DNA from: JAEXNA01 sp050486105
Lineage (GTDB): Bacteria; Vulcanimicrobiota; Xenobia; Xenobiales; JADMJV01
Reading direction: 5' to 3'
Assembly (NCBI GenBank): GCA_050486105.1
Contig: JBJHCR010000114.1
Span: forward strand, 1-16,909
DNA: 16,909 nucleotides
Below the pieces are notes generated by a model. It worked only from the letters and a program-made list of their open reading frames with translations. It ran no database searches and was not told the origin of the DNA. The position numbers and the translations under genes were made by a program. Below, piece after piece: positions 1 to 6,895 of the stretch; within the stretch, counting starts at the first letter, position 1, and each line of letters starts with the position of its first letter.

Positions 1-9
1 GTCCATATC

Positions 10-209
10 AGTGCAACGTCTGTGAAGTTCGTCCCTACTGAATGGTGGTCAGGCGCCGGGAACCCGCGCTTGCGTGGGTGGCCGCGTCCGCGTGGGTGAT
101 GCAAGGAGAAGCGAACGCTTAATGCCAGGCGTATTTGAGTGAGCTTCGACGCTGCGAGAGAGGATGCATGGCCACCAGGGCTAGGGACGAATTTTGCAGA
201 CGTTGTACT
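10..209. other. Unassigned 200-base element closed by a 28-base imperfect inverted repeat
   Basis: Bases 10-37 can pair with 182-209 over all 28 positions, 24 as Watson-Crick pairs and 4 as G-U pairs if read as RNA; the inner ten pairs (28-37 with 182-191) are perfect. After a small internal loop a second nine-pair helix forms between 43-51 and 169-177. Inside are shorter hairpins, for example 62-68 with 73-79 and AAGC/GCTT at 109-120. No reading frame longer than about 33 codons crosses it. It lies upstream of both operon promoters, so it is not a leader of the iron operon. It could be a structured RNA, a small non-autonomous mobile element or the edge of a larger intron- or retron-like element. 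I do not recognise the family. Confidence 0.5.
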
Positions 210-223
210 AGGTTGGTTATAAT
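194..223 (+). promoter_or_regulatory. Possible secondary sigma70 promoter
   Basis: TTGCAG at 194-199 and a perfect TATAAT at 218-223 are separated by 18 bases. The predicted start is near 230, which would give the first gene a leader of about 44 bases. The -35 box overlaps the right arm of the inverted-repeat element. It is weaker than the promoter at 236-264. Confidence 0.35.
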
Positions 224-235
224 CAGCCAAAAAAA

Positions 236-264
236 TTGACAGAGTTAAGGGTGCTAAATATAAT
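236..264 (+). promoter_or_regulatory. Consensus sigma70 promoter of the iron operon
   Basis: TTGACA at 236-241 and TATAAT at 259-264 match the consensus at all 12 positions with the ideal 17-base spacer. The predicted transcription start, about seven bases after the -10 box, is near 271. That is only about three bases before the TTG start codon at 274, so the mRNA would be nearly leaderless. Confidence 0.8.
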
Positions 265-267
265 CTG

Positions 268-286
268 CTAGGTTTGCCTAACTTTT
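268..286. promoter_or_regulatory. DtxR/IdeR-type operator over the start site
   Basis: The core CTAGGTTTGCCTAAC at 268-282 matches the known corynebacterial/mycobacterial DtxR/IdeR consensus TTAGGTTAGCCTAACCTAA at 14 of 19 positions, including both TAGG/CTAA arms. It covers the predicted +1 and the start codon, a classic repression position. The operon ends in a DtxR-family gene, which makes metal-dependent autoregulation likely. That link is inferred from sequence only. Confidence 0.7.
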
Positions 287-2451
287 TTTTTAAGGACGCC
301 TTACTCAGGTTTAACGCCGGATTTCTTTCTGCTCGTGTCGGCGAGTGGCTCTATACCGTTGCCCTGAATTGGCTGATCCTGGTAGAGACGTCTTCACCAC
401 TCCTGTTGGCGGTGATCAACGCTTGCCGCCTGTTGCCCACCTTGGTCCTTTCCCTGCCCTCTGGCTACCTGGCGGATCGCTATGATCGCCGCACTCTGAA
501 TATTCTCATCAACCTAGCCAACGCCGCGGTCATCGTCCTCACCGGCTTATGTCTGCACTATGGTTTGCCCTTTTGGGCTTGTGCCGCACTGGTGATCCTC
601 AGGGCGGTGCTCACCGCCGCCGAACCCCCGTTCCGCAACACCTACCTCTGCAATCTCTTTTCCGGGCTCAAGCTCAAATCGGCCATCGCTCAGAACGCCT
701 CGATCATGAATGTCGGCAAGATCATTGGTCCGGTTCTGGGCGGGTTCTTGCTGGCCCACTACGGCGGCTTGGTCACTTTCTTGGCCGCCGCCTTGACCAC
801 CGCTCTGTTTTCCCTGGTGCTCTTAAGTATGGACCGGCAAGGGTCTGAACCAAGCACGGTGCTGCGGCACAGTGATGCCCCTGAAGAGAAAACGCTCACC
901 CTGAGAGAACATTTCGCCGAGAGACCTACCCTAAGGAATTTGGTTCTGCTGGCTCTGCCGGTCATGTTTTTCGGTTTTCCCTACACCGCCATGCTTCCGG
1001 TGGTCACCGAAACCATGCTGGGTTTGGGGGCCGAGCAGTTTGGCGCCTTGCTGTCGATCTCTTCGGTGGGGGCTCTTCTGGCCTCCACTCGCCTAGCCTA
1101 TCGACCGGATCTCTCCACTTGGAAGGCCACTCTTCGCTTTTCGTTGTGGTTTGCCGTTTCGGTCACCTTGCTAGCGGTGGTGAACGGCTTCTTGAGCGCT
1201 GCCGTGGTGCTCTTTGCCATCGGGTATCTCGGCCAGGCCTATCGGAGTTCCAGTCGCATGTGTTTTCAAGATTTGGTTCCCAAGAAGGACGCCGGCAAAT
1301 TGCTCGGGGTAGCTCTTATGGACAAGGGCATGATTCCTCTGGGAGGCTTAGCCATTGGAGCCCTAGCCGAGTATTGGGACGCCCGTATGGGCCTGGCCTT
1401 GATGGGGTTGGGGTGCATCCTCGGGGTGCTTCCGTTCTTCCGTCTGACCCCCCGACTGCCATCGGCTTTGTTAGCCGCTTGCCTGCTGGGGCCGTTCTTG
1501 GTGGGTTGTACCGCCTCTCAACCCGCTGAAGTTCAGGATTCTCGGGCCTCTCTCGAGGTCCAGCACGTTTGGGGGACCTCCCGAGTTCCGCTTGCTCCAG
1601 AACGCGTGGTGGTCCTCGACCTCCCATTCCTCGATGCCTTCAGCAGCCTGGGATATCCGGTGGTAGGCTTCGCCGGAACCAGCGACCGGCAAATCCCCGA
1701 GTATTTGGTAGATCGGGTCCCTAAAGACTATACTCCGGTGTTTGTCGGCGAACGAAAGCAACCGAACCTGGAAGTGATCTTGAGCTTGGAGCCTGATCTC
1801 ATCGTGGCGAACCCTAACCGGCACAAACTCATCCGAAGCCAACTCGAGCAGATCGCTCCAACCATAGCACTAAGCGACGCCTCTTTTGACGAAGCCTTGA
1901 AGAGCCTGGGAATCCTGGGCCGGATCACCGATCGGGTTCAGGATGCTGAACAGACTGAACGCGAGCTTAGGGCGAAGATCGAAGAGATTCGACAGAACCA
2001 GCAGAAGCAGTCCCCTCCCACAGTTATGGTCGTAGGAGCTTTCGAAGGCGAGTTCTCGACTTGGACCAAAGGCTCGTTCATAGCCACTCTCTTGCAGGCG
2101 ACCGGAGCCGCTTACGCTTTTGACGGACCCCCGACGGCAAGCGAAAGTCAAACCGAGGTTGCCAAGATTACCGTGGAGGGACTGTCTCAACTGAACCCAG
2201 AGTATCTGTTCGTTTATGGAAACGCTGAGCGATGGAGCGAACACCCCCTCTTCCAGGGTCTCAGTGCTCTTCGGGAGGACAGAATATTTGTCGTCGATCG
2301 GGATCTCTGGTCTCGGGCCCGGGGGCCTATTGCTGCCGAGATCATCCTTAAAAGTTACGGAGAGTTTCTCGAGGAGCGTGCTGGGAGTTCGCCGGAAAGC
2401 TCTGCGCTCCGGGTTCTTCAGGCCAATTCCAGTACGAGTGAACGTCTCTAG
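274..2451 (+). CDS. MFS exporter fused to a siderophore-type substrate-binding domain
   Basis: This 725-residue protein has two complete parts in one frame. Residues 1 to about 393 are a 12-helix major facilitator of the EntS/MFS_3 type, with motif A as GYLADRYDRR at 64-73. Residues about 428-705 are a FecB/FhuD-like periplasmic binding fold, with PERVVVLDLP near 442 and LEPDLIVANP near 505. Between them is a hydrophobic stretch ending in a lipobox (LVGC, 409-412), exactly like the start of a free binding lipoprotein. Twelve helices put the C-terminus inside, and the lipobox helix would act as a thirteenth, placing the binding domain outside. No stop or frameshift separates the halves. The TTG start lies 15 residues before the conserved ARVGEWLYTVAL segment; no ATG occurs in frame until residue 145, and no ribosome-binding site is visible. 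Likely role: siderophore export plus delivery of the ferric complex to the following permeases. The substrate is unknown. Confidence 0.85.
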   Translation: MPNFFFKDALLRFNAGFLSARVGEWLYTVALNWLILVETSSPLLLAVINACRLLPTLVLSLPSGYLADRYDRRTLNILINLANAAVIVLTGLCLHYGLPFWACAALVILRAVLTAAEPPFRNTYLCNLFSGLKLKSAIAQNASIMNVGKIIGPVLGGFLLAHYGGLVTFLAAALTTALFSLVLLSMDRQGSEPSTVLRHSDAPEEKTLTLREHFAERPTLRNLVLLALPVMFFGFPYTAMLPVVTETMLGLGAEQFGALLSISSVGALLASTRLAYRPDLSTWKATLRFSLWFAVSVTLLAVVNGFLSAAVVLFAIGYLGQAYRSSSRMCFQDLVPKKDAGKLLGVALMDKGMIPLGGLAIGALAEYWDARMGLALMGLGCILGVLPFFRLTPRLPSALLAACLLGPFLVGCTASQPAEVQDSRASLEVQHVWGTSRVPLAPERVVVLDLPFLDAFSSLGYPVVGFAGTSDRQIPEYLVDRVPKDYTPVFVGERKQPNLEVILSLEPDLIVANPNRHKLIRSQLEQIAPTIALSDASFDEALKSLGILGRITDRVQDAEQTERELRAKIEEIRQNQQKQSPPTVMVVGAFEGEFSTWTKGSFIATLLQATGAAYAFDGPPTASESQTEVAKITVEGLSQLNPEYLFVYGNAERWSEHPLFQGLSALREDRIFVVDRDLWSRARGPIAAEIILKSYGEFLEERAGSSPESSALRVLQANSSTSERL

Positions 2452-2455
2452 AACC

Positions 2456-3394
2456 ATGGTCACTGCGGGTCGGTTTTGGGCGACGCTTATCTTTGTCTTC
2501 TCGGCTCTGCTTCTGGTGGGTTATCTGTCTTTAGTGGTGGGGCCGACTTCCTCAGATCTGGCCTATGCCATCACCGAGATTCGCCTCCCCCGATTTCTCA
2601 CCGCGGTTTTGCTTGGAGCGAGCTTAGGTCTGGCAGGGCTCTTGATCCAATTAGCCACCAACAATCCCTTGAGCGAACCTGAACTGCTGGGAATCAATCA
2701 GAGTGCTGTTTTTGCGGTGATTCTTGGGCTGGTGATCTGGGGGGACAACTTGCCCACCGGAGGGATATTCTTGGCGGCACTTTTGGGCGGCACCCTGAGT
2801 GGAGTGGCGATCTTGATGATGACCGTGTCTGGGGCCTTCCCCAGGGATCGGCTGATCCTGGCTGGACTAACCATCGCCTTTTTCTTTGGTTCGGCCGGGC
2901 ACGGACTGCTCTTGATGAAGGACTCGGACCTCTTCGAGATTCTCCATTGGGTGGCAGGGAAACTTTCAGGAGCCGACTGGTCCGATGTGCGAGTGGTTTG
3001 TGTGATTTTCGTTCCGGCCTTACTGCTCTCCATCCGCAGAGCCTCGGATTGGAACCTTTTGGAATTGGGGGATGACACCGCCCGCAATCTTGGGGTGGAC
3101 CCGGTGGCTCGACGTCTGGAGTTGGTGGCATTGACGGTGGTGCTTTGTGCCACCTGTGTGGCTCTAGCTGGGCCCATCGGTTTTGTGGGCATCATCGTGC
3201 CTCACCTGGCGCGCTATCTAGCTGGCATCAGCTACTTGCGTAGACTGCCCATGTCGCTGGCCTTAGGTGCTCTGCTGGTAGCTGCATCCGACCTGGTGGC
3301 TCGCTGGATCGTGCAACCCACGGAAATCCCGGTTGGAGTCCTGACGGCTCTGGTTGGGGCTCCCTATTTTCTCTATCGGGCTCAGAAAGCATGA
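2456..3394 (+). CDS. FecCD-family ABC permease, iron-siderophore/B12 type (first)
   Basis: This is an inner-membrane permease of about 312 residues with roughly nine to ten hydrophobic segments. Family marks include RLPRFLTAVLLG near the N-terminus, the NPLSEPELLGIN segment, the ATPase-contacting loop GFVGIIVPHLAR, and PTEIPVGVLTALVGAPYF at the end. The frame is open farther upstream, but that part overlaps the preceding gene. The ATG at 2456 is chosen because it lies four bases after the previous stop and directly before the first membrane helix; a GTG at 2438 would add six residues. It probably pairs with the next permease to form the channel. This family imports ferric siderophores, heme or cobalamin, and the DtxR-type control here favours iron. 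Confidence 0.9.
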   Translation: MVTAGRFWATLIFVFSALLLVGYLSLVVGPTSSDLAYAITEIRLPRFLTAVLLGASLGLAGLLIQLATNNPLSEPELLGINQSAVFAVILGLVIWGDNLPTGGIFLAALLGGTLSGVAILMMTVSGAFPRDRLILAGLTIAFFFGSAGHGLLLMKDSDLFEILHWVAGKLSGADWSDVRVVCVIFVPALLLSIRRASDWNLLELGDDTARNLGVDPVARRLELVALTVVLCATCVALAGPIGFVGIIVPHLARYLAGISYLRRLPMSLALGALLVAASDLVARWIVQPTEIPVGVLTALVGAPYFLYRAQKA

Positions 3395-4359
3395 AGCGCA
3401 GCTACGGAATCAAGCTTATCGGGGCCGTCGGAGGCCTAGTGGTGCTCACCTTGGGCTCCCTATGCGTGGGAGCCACCGAAACCTTGAGTTTAGGCCAGGT
3501 TTGGGAGCAACTGCTGGAACAGAAGGGAGTGGTCTATCAGTTTCGACTCCCGAGAGTCTTGGCGGCCGCCTTGGTGGGACTGAGCTTCGCCGTTTCCGGC
3601 GTGTTACTGCAGAGCTTGACCCGCAATCCCCTGGCCTCTCCCGATCTCATCGGGGTGACGAGTGGCGGCGGATTGGCTACGGTGATCGCAATTCTCATCG
3701 GCGGCTCTCAGATCGGGCCACATCTGCCCTTCATCGCTTTCGCCGGAGCCAGCGTGGTGGCGGCTATCGTCTGGTTTTTGGGTCGCAATGCTTCGGCCCA
3801 GCGATTTATCCTAACCGGGGTTGCCCTGGCTGCTTTTACCCAGGCTCTGGTCACCTTTTTGCTGGTGACCTATGCACCCAGTGCAGCCGAAGCGATGATC
3901 TGGCTGAAGGGCTCGCTTTTTGGTCGAAGTTGGGTCCACCTCGAACACCTACTCCCGTGGTGCATAGTTTCGAGTATTGGGGCCTATTTGTGTGCCCATC
4001 ATGTCAATCCCTTGCTGTTGGGGGCTGAACCAGCCACAAGTTTGGGCGTTCGCCTATCGGTATTGCGCCCACTGCTCTGGTGCCTGGCGGTGATGGCCGC
4101 AGCAGGAGCGGTGGCGGTGGCTGGAACTGTGGGCTTCGTGGGCCTCATCGTTCCCCATCTGGCTCGTCTCCTGGCCGGGCCGGATCTAAGGTACCATTTG
4201 CCCTTGGCTATGCTGCTGGGCGCCCTCTTTGTCTTGACAGCCGACACTCTAGGACGTATCTTGGCCCCTCCTCTGGAAATCCCGGCAGGGATCCTTTGCT
4301 CCTTCATCGGGGCTCCCTACTTTGGCTACTTGCTGTGGAAAGGTCAAACTCGATTATGA
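3391..4359 (+). CDS. FecCD-family ABC permease, iron-siderophore/B12 type (second)
   Basis: This 322-residue polytopic permease starts at an ATG overlapping the previous stop by four bases (ATGA), which indicates translational coupling. It carries the family segments GVLLQSLTRNPLASPDLIG near residue 70, GFVGLIVPHLARLLAG (the ATPase coupling loop) and LEIPAGILCSFIGAPYF at the C-terminus. It is clearly a paralogue of the preceding gene, as in the FecC/FecD or FhuB halves. The pair would form a heterodimeric importer with the ATPase that follows. Length is normal for the family and nothing is missing. Confidence 0.92.
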   Translation: MKRSYGIKLIGAVGGLVVLTLGSLCVGATETLSLGQVWEQLLEQKGVVYQFRLPRVLAAALVGLSFAVSGVLLQSLTRNPLASPDLIGVTSGGGLATVIAILIGGSQIGPHLPFIAFAGASVVAAIVWFLGRNASAQRFILTGVALAAFTQALVTFLLVTYAPSAAEAMIWLKGSLFGRSWVHLEHLLPWCIVSSIGAYLCAHHVNPLLLGAEPATSLGVRLSVLRPLLWCLAVMAAAGAVAVAGTVGFVGLIVPHLARLLAGPDLRYHLPLAMLLGALFVLTADTLGRILAPPLEIPAGILCSFIGAPYFGYLLWKGQTRL

Positions 4360-5252
4360 GCCTCTGTGCCGAACATGTGAGCTACAGTTACGACGGGAAA
4401 AGCCCGGTCATTTCAGACCTATCCTTGACGTTGCCGAAGGGCAAGATCACGGCCTTGATCGGTCGCAACGGTTGCGGCAAGTCCACTTTGCTGAAACTCT
4501 TGAATAGGTTGCTTCCACCGAGTCAAGGACGAGTGTTGCTCGAAGGGCGCCCCATCGACGATTATGGATCCAGAGAATTGGCCCAGACCATGGCGCATCT
4601 CAGCCAGAGTCCCCAAGCTCCTTTGGGTCTCACGGTGGAAGAGTTGGTCCATTTCGGGCGGCATCCCTATAAGGGGTTCTTGGGACGCACTTCTCCCGAA
4701 GACCACAAGAAAGTGGAGTGGGCTCTGGAGCGGACCTCTCTCTTGGAACTCAGGGAGCGCCCTCTGGAGGCCTTGTCGGGAGGGCAACGGCAGCGCGCCT
4801 GGATCGCTATGGCCCTGGCCCAAGACACCGAGTACCTGCTTCTGGACGAACCCACCACCTATCTCGATATTGCTCACCAACTCGAGGTGCTGGAACTCCT
4901 AGCTAAGCTCAATAAGGACCAGGGTAAAACCATCGTCATGGTGGTGCACGAACCGAACCACGCTTCTCAATATGCGGATCACGTAGTTTGCATCGCCGAA
5001 GGCAAGCTGTTCCAAGAGGGCGATCCCGAAGCCATCTTCTGTCAAGAGACCGTGACCAATCTTTTTGGAGTGGAGCCCCTGGTTTTCGATGGTCCCGTTC
5101 CCGGTCGTCCATGGTGCGTACCCTTGAGGACCTGCCCCAGTTGTCCCTATGGCACTGAGGTTGGCCTGGAAGGGCCTAGTGGCGTGGCAGTGAACCTGGA
5201 GTTTCCTGCTGGAGCTGCTCAGGGCTCCAGGACAGGTAATCTTCAGAACTAG
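4356..5252 (+). CDS. ABC transporter ATPase of the FecE/BtuD type
   Basis: This cytoplasmic ATPase of 298 residues powers the two permeases. Walker A is GRNGCGKST at 36-44, the Q-loop glutamine is Q84, the signature is LSGGQ at 140-144, Walker B is LLLDEP at 161-166, and the switch histidine is H198 in HEPNHA. The start at 4356 overlaps the upstream stop by four bases (ATGA); the frame is open farther upstream only inside the permease gene. FecE-type ATPases are usually about 255 residues. The extra 45 or so C-terminal residues include RTCPSCP (258-264) and a Gly-rich tail of unknown purpose. Otherwise it looks fully functional. Confidence 0.92.
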   Translation: MSLCAEHVSYSYDGKSPVISDLSLTLPKGKITALIGRNGCGKSTLLKLLNRLLPPSQGRVLLEGRPIDDYGSRELAQTMAHLSQSPQAPLGLTVEELVHFGRHPYKGFLGRTSPEDHKKVEWALERTSLLELRERPLEALSGGQRQRAWIAMALAQDTEYLLLDEPTTYLDIAHQLEVLELLAKLNKDQGKTIVMVVHEPNHASQYADHVVCIAEGKLFQEGDPEAIFCQETVTNLFGVEPLVFDGPVPGRPWCVPLRTCPSCPYGTEVGLEGPSGVAVNLEFPAGAAQGSRTGNLQN

Positions 5253-5268
5253 CGGGAAATCCCCGACT

Positions 5269-5922
5269 ATGTCCGAGTCCACGGAAATGTACCTGCTGAC
5301 AATCTTCAAGTTGAATCAGCAAAATGGGCGAGCGGGTAACACCCAACTCGCTAATTGGCTTGGAGTGAGTACGGCCTCCATCACCGAGATGGTCAAGAAG
5401 TTGACCGAGCGTGGCCTCGTGGAGCGCAAGGGCCGCAGTCTGTTCTTGCGTCCCGAAGGACGCAGCATCGCCTTGAAAGTGATCCGCAAGCACCGCCTGG
5501 CTGAGCGTTTGCTCACCGATCATTTGAAGATCCCTTGGGACCACGCCCACGAACAGGCTTGTCGATTGGAACACATTCTCTCCGATCAGGTGGTGGACGC
5601 CCTGGAAGAATTCCTGGATTTTCCCAAAACCTGTCCCCACGGACACCCCATCCCCGACAAGGATGGGAACTGTGAGCTCCTGGAAGCCCCACCTCTCTCA
5701 GATTTTACCGAGGGAAGCCAAGTGGTCATCGAGCGAGTCAGTGAGGAGTCTCCTGAGATTCTGGCCTATCTGGAAACAGTGAAGCTCTTTCCAGGTGAGC
5801 TTGTGAGGATCACCAAGGTCGCTCCCTTTGAAGGACCATTGCTCATCGAGATTCGAGGAGATTCTCTCCCTTTAAGCCGAGAGATCGCTACCAAGGTGTG
5901 GGTTCGCCCCCTCACCCCATAG
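5269..5922 (+). CDS. DtxR/IdeR-family iron-dependent repressor
   Basis: This 217-residue protein has the full three-domain layout: a winged-helix DNA-binding domain (1 to about 65), a metal-binding and dimerisation domain (about 66-135), and an SH3/FeoA-like C-terminal domain (about 142-217). Aligning by eye to DtxR, the primary-site ligands are M7, C98, E101 and H102 (ACRLEH) and the ancillary-site ligands are H75, E79 and H94 (KHRLAERLL and HEQACR). The cysteine at 98, rather than the Glu of MntR, points to ferrous iron rather than manganese. It is the last gene of the operon, 16 bases after the ATPase, and it probably represses the operon at 268-286. No own promoter is evident. Confidence 0.92.
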   Translation: MSESTEMYLLTIFKLNQQNGRAGNTQLANWLGVSTASITEMVKKLTERGLVERKGRSLFLRPEGRSIALKVIRKHRLAERLLTDHLKIPWDHAHEQACRLEHILSDQVVDALEEFLDFPKTCPHGHPIPDKDGNCELLEAPPLSDFTEGSQVVIERVSEESPEILAYLETVKLFPGELVRITKVAPFEGPLLIEIRGDSLPLSREIATKVWVRPLTP

Positions 5923-6202
5923 CGCCAAACGCTTTTCGTTCCAGCAATTTTCAAGCTCGAGCCGACCTAAGATGTCTTGGAGCGCATCGCTCTAATTCGA
6001 AGAGAAAGCCCCATTTGTCGGACTTTCTCTTCGCTTGAGAGGGAATGGCTCCAGGCCAAGATTTTCCTTGGAGATCGACGATGGTCAATCTCTTTTGACA
6101 TGATGTTAACTCCTGTAACAAAAAGTCAACATGATTTGCTTCCTCCGAAACGTCGATTCGGGTAGACTGTAGGTAAGATAAACCACGAGAGGATACCCAA
6201 AC
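5923..6202. other. Non-coding gap with an 11-bp inverted repeat
   Basis: No convincing gene lies in these 280 bases. CGAAGAGAAAG at 5998-6008 and CTTTCTCTTCG at 6023-6033 form a perfect 11-pair stem with a 14-base loop. No T-run follows on either strand, so it is not a standard terminator, although it may protect the operon's 3' end. A very weak four-pair hairpin (AGCG/CGCT) lies just after the repressor stop and is followed by TTTTC. A TTGACA at 6095-6100 has no good -10 partner. Confidence 0.5.
6169..6187. promoter_or_regulatory. Weak DtxR-like site upstream of the Cys-containing small gene
   Basis: The stretch TAGGTAAGATAAACC (6170-6184) matches 11 of 15 core positions of the DtxR/IdeR consensus TAGGTTAGGCTAACC, and keeps the TAGGT and AACC ends. 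TAAGAT inside it could serve as a -10 box, but no clear -35 is present. Chance similarity is quite possible. Confidence 0.25.
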
Positions 6203-6484
6203 ATGCTTCACTCAGGATTCCAACTCAATGTCGGCTTCGGCACCCAAGGTGCCCAAAATTGTGCCCCCAACCATCGTTCCCGCTGCGGCCAAGGTGGAGG
6301 CCCCCTAGGCGGTCTCATTCGCAAGTTCACCCAGTTGCTCTCCCGCCTCCTGGGCGGTGGACAGCAGCCCGGTCGTTGCTGCAGCCCTAACCAGAACCCT
6401 TGCTTTGGGAATCGTGCCCAGCAGGGTCATCAGGCTCAGTTCGGCATGAACTTCAGTGCCAATTTTCGGAGTTTTCTCGGCTAA
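6203..6484 (+). CDS. Small Gly/Gln/Cys-containing protein, unrecognised
   Basis: This 93-residue protein has no relative that I recognise. It is rich in Gly, Gln and Asn and has five cysteines (20, 28, 59, 60, 67). A central amphipathic helix, LIRKFTQLLSRLL at about 38-50, is flanked by Gly-rich turns, and the ends share a Phe/Asn/Gly character (FQLNVGFG, FGMNFSANF). It has no signal peptide. The start is well supported: AGAGGA at 6188-6193 lies nine bases before the ATG. A clear terminator follows at 6512, so it is a separate short transcript. A peptide precursor, a small metal- or disulfide-binding protein, or a secreted helix protein are all possible; none is shown. Confidence 0.7.
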   Translation: MLHSGFQLNVGFGTQGAQNCAPNHRSRCGQGGGPLGGLIRKFTQLLSRLLGGGQQPGRCCSPNQNPCFGNRAQQGHQAQFGMNFSANFRSFLG

Positions 6485-6511
6485 ACTCGCAACTTAACAG
6501 CCCCCTGACGC

Positions 6512-6550
6512 AGAAGGCTCGGGTCCACCAGGATTCGAGCCTTCTTTCGT
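6512..6550 (+). terminator. Intrinsic terminator of the 93-residue Cys-containing gene
   Basis: AGAAGGCTCG at 6512-6521 pairs perfectly with CGAGCCTTCT at 6536-6545. A 14-base loop can form three further pairs, and TTTCGTT follows. It lies 28 bases after the stop at 6484. Confidence 0.8.
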
Positions 6551-6563
6551 TAAGTGCCCTAGC

Positions 6564-6845
6564 ATGGATCCGGATTTCAAAGCCTTGGCGGAAGCCTGGC
6601 TCGACAACGACCCAAGGTTATCAAGCCTCGACGGCGATCGGAAAGAACAACTGGTCAGCCGCCTGGCGCAAGCTTTGGATCGACGTCGAGCCTTGAACCA
6701 AACAGAAGACGGACCGGAAACGGACCTCATCGTGAACGTCGATCGCGACCATTTTCGGCCCGACGGCCAGGGTTTGACCCCAAAAGCTCTCGACCAGCTC
6801 GAAAAGTTTCTGAAAGAACGCCTTGACTCCCCTGACGGGGTTTAG
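6564..6845 (+). CDS. Small acidic helical protein, unrecognised
   Basis: This predicted 93-residue protein has about a quarter Asp plus Glu, no cysteine, no signal peptide and no membrane segment. It reads as helices at both ends (DFKALAEAWLD near 4 and LDQLEKFLKERL near 77) with a short strand-like centre (DLIVNV, 54-59). It begins just after the terminator of the preceding gene and ends 50 bases before the ATP-grasp gene. The ribosome-binding site is poor and no promoter stands out, so gene status rests on the open frame and coding-like composition. It could be a helper or substrate of the ATP-grasp enzyme, but nothing in the sequence proves this. A short CCCC/GGGG hairpin overlaps its last codons. 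Confidence 0.55.
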   Translation: MDPDFKALAEAWLDNDPRLSSLDGDRKEQLVSRLAQALDRRRALNQTEDGPETDLIVNVDRDHFRPDGQGLTPKALDQLEKFLKERLDSPDGV

Positions 6846-6895
6846 GATCTCCGGGAACTAGAAAAGATATGCCATAAGATTTTACGGAGGTTTGC

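Noticed and set aside
1..99. Open frame from the left edge ending with TGA near base 99
   Set aside because: It is about 32 codons with no recognisable protein features, and it lies within the inverted-repeat element, so a coding role is unsupported.
1..209. Cobalamin riboswitch upstream of a BtuCD/FecCD-type importer
   Set aside because: No B12-box-like or other conserved core is seen, and the region lies upstream of the promoters, so it would not be in the operon transcript.
1440..1520. Two separate genes or a sequencing frameshift at the MFS/binding-protein joint
   Set aside because: The frame is continuous, both halves are complete, and no ribosome-binding site plus start codon is evident before the lipoprotein signal. 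A genuine fusion is the simpler reading.
2216..2455. Longer N-terminus for the first permease starting at 2216
   Set aside because: That part overlaps the binding domain in another frame and is not permease-like; the membrane protein begins at 2456.
6095..6123. Promoter with TTGACA at 6095-6100
   Set aside because: The -35 is perfect, but the sequence 15-18 bases downstream lacks a believable -10 box.
5977..6165. 62-codon plus-strand frame with a TTG start
   Set aside because: No ribosome-binding site, no family resemblance, and it runs through the 11-bp inverted repeat.
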